Assembly: GCA_902778205.1 (NCBI GenBank)
Contig: CACYWX010000248.1
Location: 1 to 5,380 of the forward strand
Reading direction: 5' to 3'
Length of the DNA stretch: 5,380 nucleotides
From: an uncultured Ruminococcus sp.
GTDB lineage: Bacteria > Bacillota > Clostridia > Oscillospirales > CAG-272
The translations under genes and the position numbers were made by a program. Shown one piece after another: positions 1-4,229 of the stretch; position 1 is the stretch's first letter; each line of letters opens with the position of its first letter. Below the pieces are notes generated by a model, which ran no database searches, was not told the DNA's origin, and saw only the letters and a program-made list of their open reading frames with translations.

Positions 1-693
1 AAGCCGGTGAAGCCGAAGACCGTGGGGCAGAAGAAGTACCTGGACATGATCCGGAAGAACACCATCGTGCTGGGCATCGGACCCGCCGGAACGGGCAAGA
101 CCTATCTGGCGGTGGCGGCGGCGGTCAAAGCGCTCCGGGCCCACGAGGTCTCCCGGATCATCCTGACGAGACCCGCCGTGGAGGCCGGGGAGAGACTGGG
201 CTTCCTGCCTGGGGACCTGCAGAGCAAGATCGACCCCTATCTCCGCCCCCTCTATGACGCTCTGTACGAGATGCTGGGGGCCGAAAGCTGTCAGAAGCTC
301 ATCGAGAAGATGACCATCGAGATCGCGCCACTGGCCTACATGAGAGGGCGGACCCTGGACGATTCCTTCATCATCCTTGACGAGGCCCAGAACACCACGC
401 CGGAGCAGATGAAGATGTTCCTGACCCGTCTGGGGAACGGCTCCAAGGCCGTGGTGACGGGCGACCTGACCCAGACGGACCTGCCCCGGGGCACCAGAAG
501 CGGCCTGTCCGTGGCGGGGCAGATCCTGAAGAACATCGAGGACATCGGCATCCATCAGTTCACCGAGCGGGACGTGGTGCGCCACCGGCTGGTTCAGAAG
601 ATCATCATGGCCTACGAGAAATACGACCATGAGCGGGCCGTCCGGGCCAATGAGCAGAGAGAACACAAACAATACAGACCGTCGAGAGGCTGA
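1..693 (+). CDS. phoH: PhoH-family ATPase (PhoL/PhoH-like), 5' end cut by the window
   Basis: This is the C-terminal ATPase portion of a cytoplasmic PhoH-like protein. The frame is open from base 1, so the GTG at 7 is not taken as the start. The usual protein is roughly 320 aa, so about 100 N-terminal residues lie outside the window. Seen directly: the conserved entry PKTxGQKxYLDMI, a Walker A motif GIGPAGTGKT (73-102), a Walker B FIILDEAQNTT (DEAQ at 379-390), the family segment VVTGDLTQTDLPRG with the Q and D expected near the nucleotide, and the closing FTERDVVRHRLVQKI block. PhoH proteins are P-loop ATPases of the helicase-like branch. Their exact substrate is not settled, but an RNA-related role is favoured because the gene sits beside ybeY so often. 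The stop is 2 bp before ybeY and the ybeY SD lies inside its last codons, which indicates co-transcription and probable translational coupling. The family assignment is very secure; the biological role is inferred. Confidence 0.95.
   Translation, partial: KPVKPKTVGQKKYLDMIRKNTIVLGIGPAGTGKTYLAVAAAVKALRAHEVSRIILTRPAVEAGERLGFLPGDLQSKIDPYLRPLYDALYEMLGAESCQKLIEKMTIEIAPLAYMRGRTLDDSFIILDEAQNTTPEQMKMFLTRLGNGSKAVVTGDLTQTDLPRGTRSGLSVAGQILKNIEDIGIHQFTERDVVRHRLVQKIIMAYEKYDHERAVRANEQREHKQYRPSRG
684..689 (+). promoter_or_regulatory. Ribosome binding site of ybeY
   Basis: GAGAGG lies 6 bases before the ATG at 696 and inside the last codons of phoH. It supports the 696 start and coupling to phoH translation. 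Confidence 0.75.
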
Positions 694-695
694 CT

Positions 696-1181
696 ATGAA
701 AATCACGGTAGACTGGTCCAACGAGCAGAGAAAGCACCGGGCGGGCTTCCGGCTGAAGGCTCTGGTGAAATCCGCCGTCCGCGCCGCATTGGAAAACGAG
801 GGCTTCCGGTACGATCCCTATATCTCCGTGACCTTTACGGACAACGAGGGGATCCGGGAGAAAAACCGGGAATTCCGGGGCATCGACGCCCCCACGGACG
901 TGCTGTCCTTCCCCATGTACGATTTCAAAAAGGGGGAGAAGCCCCTGAAGGGAGAGATCTGCGAATTGGGGGACATCGTACTGTCCCTGGAGCGCGCGGC
1001 GGAGCAGGCGGAGGACTTCGGCCACAGCTACGAGCGGGAGGTAGCCTTCCTGACGGTCCATTCCGTGCTCCATCTGCTGGGATACGACCATGTGAATTCG
1101 GAGGAAGAGGAGCTCGAAATGCGTCAGCATCAGCGGGCCATCATGAAAAGGCTGGGCCTGGAGGTCCGGCACGAGGAGTAA
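696..1181 (+). CDS. ybeY: Endoribonuclease YbeY (rRNA maturation factor)
   Basis: This is a cytoplasmic, zinc-dependent single-strand endoribonuclease needed for maturation of the 16S rRNA 3' end and for ribosome quality control. It has 161 aa, which is normal for the family. The diagnostic metal site HSVLHLLGYDH is complete: H122, H126 and H132 are the expected zinc ligands. Upstream are the family's conserved FRGIDAPTDVLSFP stretch (about residues 60-73) and GDIVLS (92-97). The ATG at 696 follows a good SD and gives the typical N-terminus (MKITVDW), so the start is well supported. It lies 2 bp after phoH and 3 bp before era. The direct ybeY-era junction lacks the dgkA and cdd genes common in Firmicutes. 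No frameshift or missing catalytic residue was seen. Confidence 0.97.
   Translation: MKITVDWSNEQRKHRAGFRLKALVKSAVRAALENEGFRYDPYISVTFTDNEGIREKNREFRGIDAPTDVLSFPMYDFKKGEKPLKGEICELGDIVLSLERAAEQAEDFGHSYEREVAFLTVHSVLHLLGYDHVNSEEEELEMRQHQRAIMKRLGLEVRHEE
1173..1178 (+). promoter_or_regulatory. Ribosome binding site of era
   Basis: GAGGAG is formed by the last codons of ybeY, 6 bases before the era ATG at 1185. The overlap with the ybeY 3' end implies coupled translation. Confidence 0.75.
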
Positions 1182-1184
1182 GAC

Positions 1185-2078
1185 ATGACCAGAACCGCGT
1201 TTATCGCCATCGTGGGCCGTCCCAACGTGGGAAAGAGCACCCTGATGAATCATCTTCTGGGGGAGAAGGTGGCCATCGTGTCGTCCAAGCCCCAGACCAC
1301 CCGGAACCGCATCGCCGGCATCCTGACAAAGGGCGAGGATCAGTACGTCTTTCTGGACACTCCGGGCGTACACAAGGCCCGGACCAAGCTGGGCGAGTAC
1401 ATGATGAAGTCCGTGCGCTCCTCCGTGGGCTCCGCCGACGCCGTGATCCTCATCGCCGAGGCGGGCTATCCGGCCGGGGACATTGAGAAGGAGCTGATCG
1501 GACAGATCGAGAAGGCCGAGCTGCCCTCCATTCTGGTGCTGAACAAGATCGATCTGGTGAACCGGGAGAAGCTGGCCGAGACCATCTCCGAATACGCCTC
1601 CCTGCACAGCTTCGACGCCGTGGTGCCCACCTGCGCCCAGAACGGAAAGAACGTGGACGAGGTGCTGGCCGAGGCGGAGCAGTTCCTCTACGAGGGGGAC
1701 TGGATGTTCGACGGGGACAGCCTGACGGACCAGCCCGAGCGGCAGATCGCTTCCGAGATCATCCGGGAAAAGGCCCTCCGCCTGCTGTCCGACGAGATCC
1801 CCCACGGCATCGCCGTCGTGATCGAGGATTTCAAGGACGAGGAGTCCCTGCTCCGGATCCGGGCGGAGATCTGGTGCGAAAAGGAGTCCCACAAGGGCAT
1901 CATCGTGGGCAAGGACGGCGCGACCCTGAAGCGGATCGGCTCCTACGCGAGGGAGGACATGGAGTCCTTCTTCGGCACGAAGGTCTATCTGAACCTGTGG
2001 GTGAAGGTCAAGGAAAAATGGCGGGACAGCGCAGCGGCGGTCTCCAATTTCGGCTATAAGAACGAGGACGTGACCTGA
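1185..2078 (+). CDS. era: Ribosome-assembly GTPase Era
   Basis: Era is an essential GTPase that binds the 16S rRNA 3' end through a KH domain and assists late 30S assembly. At 297 aa it is the usual length. The order seen is: GTPase domain with G1 GRPNVGKS (11-18), switch I QTTRNRI (37-43), G3 DTPG (58-61, in the Era form DTPGVHKARTKLG) and G4 NKID (120-123); then a linker and a C-terminal type II KH domain with the signature HKGIIVGKDGATLKRIG (about 236-252). The G5 loop reads PTCAQNGKN (148-156), with Cys where Era proteins usually have Ser before the Ala. This is a mild variation that should still allow base contact. It sits third in the phoH-ybeY-era-recO operon, so two successive proteins act on the same end of 16S rRNA. 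Both domains are intact and the call is secure. Confidence 0.98.
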   Translation: MTRTAFIAIVGRPNVGKSTLMNHLLGEKVAIVSSKPQTTRNRIAGILTKGEDQYVFLDTPGVHKARTKLGEYMMKSVRSSVGSADAVILIAEAGYPAGDIEKELIGQIEKAELPSILVLNKIDLVNREKLAETISEYASLHSFDAVVPTCAQNGKNVDEVLAEAEQFLYEGDWMFDGDSLTDQPERQIASEIIREKALRLLSDEIPHGIAVVIEDFKDEESLLRIRAEIWCEKESHKGIIVGKDGATLKRIGSYAREDMESFFGTKVYLNLWVKVKEKWRDSAAAVSNFGYKNEDVT

Positions 2079-2085
2079 CAGCGGC

Positions 2086-2091
2086 GGGAGG
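2086..2091 (+). promoter_or_regulatory. Ribosome binding site of recO
   Basis: GGGAGG lies 8 bases before the ATG at 2100, in the 21-bp era-recO gap. It supports this ATG as the start. No promoter is visible in the gap, so recO is expected to be read from the upstream operon. Confidence 0.7.
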
Positions 2092-2099
2092 GCGGACGG

Positions 2100-2891
2100 A
2101 TGGAAGAGCTCGAGGTGGACGGCCTGGTGATCCGGGAAGTGGAAACCGGGGAGGCCGACAAAATGATCACCCTGCTCACCGGGGAGAGGGGACGGCTGAC
2201 CATCAGCGGAAAGGGCCTCTCCTCCATCCGGCACAAATACGCGGCTTCCTCCCAGCTGTTCTCCTACAGCACCTACCTGCTGAAGCGGCGGAACAAGTAC
2301 TGGTACATAGCGGACGCCTTCTACATCGACAACTTCATGGAGCTGCGCTACGACGTGGAGAAGCTGTCCCTGGCCAACTACGTCTGCGAGGCGGCCGGAG
2401 ACTTCGCCCAGGAGGAGATGGAGAACCGGGAGCTCATGAGCCTGACCCTGAACACCCTCTACGCCCTGGCCAGAAGGGACGACCTTCCGCCGGAGCAGGT
2501 GAAGGGCGCCTTCGAGTTCCGCATGGCGGTGCAGGAGGGCTTCATGCCGGACCTCGCGGGCTGCGGGATCTGCGGACGGGACGTGAGCGGGGAGGATTCG
2601 ACTCTCGACGTGATGAACGGGCGGCTCCTGTGCAAGTCCTGCCGGACGAAGCTGGAGAACGATCCGGCGTATCTGGCGGACGAGGGGGCGAAGATCCTGA
2701 TCCGGGTCTCCCCGGCGGTGCTGGCGGCGCTCCGGTTCATCGAAACGGCTCCGCAGAAACGGTTTCTGTCCTTCGCGCTGGACAAGACGGAGCTGTCCCT
2801 GTTCTCCGTGGTCTGTGAGCGGTATCTCCTGAACCACGTGGAGCACGGGTTCTCGTCGCTGGAGTATTATAAAAAGATAAAGAAAAAATAA
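2100..2891 (+). CDS. recO: DNA repair protein RecO
   Basis: RecO is the recombination mediator that, with RecR (and RecF), displaces SSB and loads RecA on gapped single-stranded DNA; it also anneals strands. The protein has 263 aa, typical of Firmicutes RecO. The N-terminal OB-fold carries the usual opening (DGLVIREVETGEADKMITLLT, about 8-27) followed by GRLTISGKG (31-39) and the SxLFSYSTYLL block (51-61). A helical domain follows. Four cysteines, C155-x2-C158 and C178-x2-C181, form the zinc finger found in most Gram-positive RecO proteins. The last residues are very lysine-rich (YYKKIKKK), encoded by an A-rich stretch that also serves as the T tract of the opposing terminator. It is the last gene of the plus-strand operon and converges with the XRE gene, 48 bp away. 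Identity is well supported by the N-terminal pattern, the zinc finger and position after era. Confidence 0.95.
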   Translation: MEELEVDGLVIREVETGEADKMITLLTGERGRLTISGKGLSSIRHKYAASSQLFSYSTYLLKRRNKYWYIADAFYIDNFMELRYDVEKLSLANYVCEAAGDFAQEEMENRELMSLTLNTLYALARRDDLPPEQVKGAFEFRMAVQEGFMPDLAGCGICGRDVSGEDSTLDVMNGRLLCKSCRTKLENDPAYLADEGAKILIRVSPAVLAALRFIETAPQKRFLSFALDKTELSLFSVVCERYLLNHVEHGFSSLEYYKKIKKK

Positions 2892-2921
2892 AGATCCCCC
2901 CCTCCGGAGAGGGAGGGGGAT
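2866..2921 (-). terminator. Intrinsic terminator for the leftward XRE gene
   Basis: Between the two convergent stop codons lies a G/C hairpin: CCCCCTCC (2898-2905) pairs with GGAGGGGG (2912-2919) around a 6-base loop. An alternative register extends it outward to 2894/2921 with two bulged C residues. Read on the minus strand, the stem is followed by a long T-rich tract (2893 down to about 2866: CTTTATTTTTTC and onward), the classic intrinsic terminator layout. Read on the plus strand, the bases after the stem (ATGGATGTGATT) are not a U tract, so this is mainly a terminator for the minus-strand gene. The T tract overlaps the recO coding end. Confidence 0.78.
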
Positions 2922-2939
2922 GGATGTGATTCCGCCGTA

Positions 2940-4064
2940 TCAGGATCCGGCCGAGGGGATCCGGTTGAGCAGAGCCTTCAAGCGCGGCTCCTCCGCGACG
3001 GATGGAAACAGAATGGAAATCTTCCTGATATCGATGGTTTGTCTCAGTATCTCGTTTTCGCTCCCTGCGGGCTGCCATGTGGGGACGCCGATTTCACGCG
3101 GGTACGCAGACCCCGAACGGGTAACGGCGATTTCCGAGAAGAGTGGACTGTTGCAGAGCAGCATCTCCTCCTCCGGGATGGAAAACAGCAGTTCGTACAG
3201 TTGGATGGCTTTTTCAAGCGCTTCATATCCTTCTTCCTTTCGGTCTGCCTCAAAGAGCATCCAGGCTTTTGAGAGAAGAATACACATGCGGCGGTTCAGC
3301 CATCCGTCACGGTCGTCGGAGGGATCGCGCAGACAGTCGATGACGCGGAGGGCAAGGTCCTGAAGCGCTGCGGACGCTTCGGGATTTTCGGGACGGAAAA
3401 AGCTGTTTGTAAAGCAGTGGGTGAGCAGGTTGAATAGATTCAGTTGTTTCTGCGCAGTTGCCTTTTCCGCGCTGCAAAAGGGGCCTTTCATATAGCGGTT
3501 CTCCATCAGGGTATCCCGGGACAGGATCATGGGAGGAACATAGATGTCGCAATCCTTTAAGCGGTCCTCGTCCTCATAGACATAGATCAGCCGGAGCGCG
3601 AAGAACCGCCATGTGGGGACGGGCTGTTCCAGCATCTTCTTCGTCAGCTCCCGGAAAACGGGCAGTCCTTCCTCGCGCGGGACGGGGCTGAAATACGCCA
3701 GAACCTCCGCCGCGCAGTTGGCGAATCGGTATTCGTCGGGGAATTCCCGGAACGCGGCAAGGGCGGTTTCATATTGTTTCCTGCGATCCTTTGACCGGAT
3801 GCAGCGGCTGATTTCGTCTAGAAACTCCTGTTTTCTTCTTTCCTTATCCGTTTTCCTCGTCTCCTCATCCGCACCCAGCAGCTCGTCCGTGGTGACCTCG
3901 TAATGAGCGGCCAGCTTCGGGAGCAGCTCGATGTCGGGATAGGCGTCTCCGTTCTCCCAGCGGCTGACAGCCTGATAGCTCACGCCGAGGACAAGGGACA
4001 GCTCCTCCTGCGTTTCGTTCCTGTCCCGGCGCAGGCTTCGGATTCTTTCTCCGATGGGCAGCAT
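2940..4064 (-). CDS. XRE/Cro-CI-type helix-turn-helix regulator with long uncharacterised C-terminus
   Basis: This is a 374-aa predicted cytoplasmic DNA-binding protein. Residues 5-60 are a clear Cro/CI helix-turn-helix: IGERIRSLRRDRNETQEELS, then LGVSYQAVSRWENGDAYPD with the recognition helix at about 29-38, then a closing LLPKLAAHYEVTTDELLG. A charged linker (about 65-95) leads to roughly 280 residues that look mostly helical, with repeated Leu/Ala-rich amphipathic stretches (for example around 98-145, 207-245 and 255-292). A TPR-like ligand- or partner-sensing role is possible, but I do not recognise the family. No transmembrane segment, signal peptide or catalytic motif was seen. The ATG at 4064 follows AAAGGA and gives the normal N-terminus. 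It is transcribed against recO and divergently from mutS2, and its inferred promoter overlaps that of mutS2, so autoregulation is plausible. Codon use is more mixed (more GAA, AAA, TTC/TTT and CGC variety) than in the adjacent genes, hinting at a separate history. Its target genes are unknown. Confidence 0.9.
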   Translation of the reverse strand: MLPIGERIRSLRRDRNETQEELSLVLGVSYQAVSRWENGDAYPDIELLPKLAAHYEVTTDELLGADEETRKTDKERRKQEFLDEISRCIRSKDRRKQYETALAAFREFPDEYRFANCAAEVLAYFSPVPREEGLPVFRELTKKMLEQPVPTWRFFALRLIYVYEDEDRLKDCDIYVPPMILSRDTLMENRYMKGPFCSAEKATAQKQLNLFNLLTHCFTNSFFRPENPEASAALQDLALRVIDCLRDPSDDRDGWLNRRMCILLSKAWMLFEADRKEEGYEALEKAIQLYELLFSIPEEEMLLCNSPLFSEIAVTRSGSAYPREIGVPTWQPAGSENEILRQTIDIRKISILFPSVAEEPRLKALLNRIPSAGS

Positions 4065-4074
4065 AGTCTATCAT

Positions 4075-4080
4075 TCCTTT
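4075..4080 (-). promoter_or_regulatory. Ribosome binding site of the XRE regulator
   Basis: On the minus strand AAAGGA sits 10 bases before the ATG at 4064. A second ATG at 4074 touches the SD directly and opens a different frame, so it is not a credible start. This site decides for 4064. Confidence 0.65.
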
Positions 4081-4094
4081 CGTTTATCCATAGT

Positions 4095-4122
4095 TTGTCT
4101 GAACCGGTTCTGTCCGTATGAT
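4095..4122 (+). promoter_or_regulatory. Probable sigma-A promoter of mutS2
   Basis: TTGTCT (4095-4100, 4 of 6 to the -35 consensus), a 16-bp spacer and TATGAT (4117-4122, 5 of 6 to the -10 consensus). Transcription would start near 4129, leaving a leader of about 100 bases before mutS2. The spacer contains the palindrome GAACCGGTTC directly after the -35. The -10 shares five bases with the oppositely oriented -10 of the XRE gene. This is read by eye and not scored. Confidence 0.55.
4101..4110. promoter_or_regulatory. Perfect 10-bp palindrome GAACCGGTTC, candidate operator
   Basis: A perfect dyad lies directly after the mutS2 -35 and just downstream of the inferred XRE start. A dimeric helix-turn-helix protein bound here would interfere with both promoters. 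The likely binder is the adjacent XRE protein, but this is inferred from position alone. Confidence 0.45.
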
Positions 4123-4146
4123 ACCAGAAACCGGGCCCGGAATCAA
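4118..4146 (-). promoter_or_regulatory. Probable sigma-A promoter of the XRE regulator
   Basis: On the minus strand TTGATT (4146-4141) is followed by 17 bp and TATCAT (4123-4118), with an extended -10 TGG immediately before it (4126-4124). The start would be near 4111, about 47 bases before the ATG at 4064. The spacer holds the palindrome CCGGGCCCGG next to the -35. The -10 is the complement of the one used by the mutS2 promoter, so only one polymerase can sit there at a time. Confidence 0.6.
4131..4140. promoter_or_regulatory. Perfect 10-bp palindrome CCGGGCCCGG, candidate operator
   Basis: This dyad sits next to the XRE -35 and just downstream of the inferred mutS2 start. Its centre is 30 bp (about three helical turns) from the centre of GAACCGGTTC. 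Its sequence differs from the first palindrome apart from the CCGG core and it is GC-only, so chance is a real alternative. Confidence 0.3.
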
Positions 4147-4150
4147 TAAG

Positions 4151-4213
4151 CCGTTCCGTGAGTTTTCCGGGGGATTTTTCAATCAAAGCGAGAGATTTTC
4201 AATCGCGGAACGG
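4151..4213 (+). other. Inverted repeat in the mutS2 leader (potential long stem)
   Basis: CCGTTCCG (4151-4158) is the exact reverse complement of CGGAACGG (4206-4213). In RNA the pairing continues inward through U-G, G-C and A-U pairs (4159-4161 with 4203-4205), giving an 11-bp stem around a 41-base loop. The 3' arm ends 4 bases before the mutS2 SD, so folding could influence ribosome access or RNA stability. No poly-U tract follows, so it is not an attenuator-type terminator. It matches no known riboswitch class that I recognise. Confidence 0.45.
4173..4204. repeat. Tandemly spaced repeat GATTTTTCAATC / GATTTTCAATC
   Basis: Two near-identical copies (4173-4184 and 4194-4204) lie 20-21 bp apart, about two turns of the helix. 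Each is itself a small dyad, GATT-n-AATC, differing by one T. Both lie in the loop of the mutS2 leader inverted repeat. They could be paired protein-binding sites or a small local duplication; neither is proven. Confidence 0.45.
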
Positions 4214-4217
4214 GATC

Positions 4218-4223
4218 AAGAGG
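4218..4223 (+). promoter_or_regulatory. Ribosome binding site of mutS2
   Basis: AAGAGG lies 6 bases before the ATG at 4230. With the family-typical N-terminus it fixes the mutS2 start. Confidence 0.7.
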
Positions 4224-4229
4224 TACTCA

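Noticed and set aside
7..9. GTG at 7 as a start codon for the PhoH-like gene
   Set aside because: The frame is open to base 1, and the family has a further ~100 residues before the Walker A motif. The gene is simply cut by the window.
629..1486. 285-codon plus-strand open frame overlapping ybeY and era
   Set aside because: It is an out-of-frame shadow rich in G, R, P and A that crosses two well-supported genes.
612..2846. Very long (744-codon) minus-strand open frame antisense to ybeY, era and recO
   Set aside because: It covers three certain genes on the other strand. High GC at third codon positions removes stops from the opposite frame. The translation is low-complexity (rich in H, L, G, P, V, Q) with no recognisable domain.
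2920..3363. 147-codon plus-strand frame starting right after a GGAGGGGG run
   Set aside because: The purine run touches the ATG with no spacing and belongs to the terminator hairpin. The frame is wholly antisense to the XRE gene and its product is Ser/Arg-rich without motifs.
3865..4074. ATG at 4074 (minus) opening a 69-codon frame overlapping the XRE start
   Set aside because: It abuts the SD directly and is out of frame with the conserved HTH. Its product is Arg/Gly/Ala-rich and looks like a shadow.
4129..4229. Riboswitch, T-box or attenuator in the mutS2 leader
   Set aside because: The leader is short, has no terminator with a U tract and contains no consensus box that I recognise. Only a simple inverted repeat is supported.
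2892..4229. Mobile element carrying the XRE gene
   Set aside because: No transposase or integrase gene, no terminal inverted repeats and no target-site duplication were seen around the gene. Any insertion history remains only a codon-use hint.
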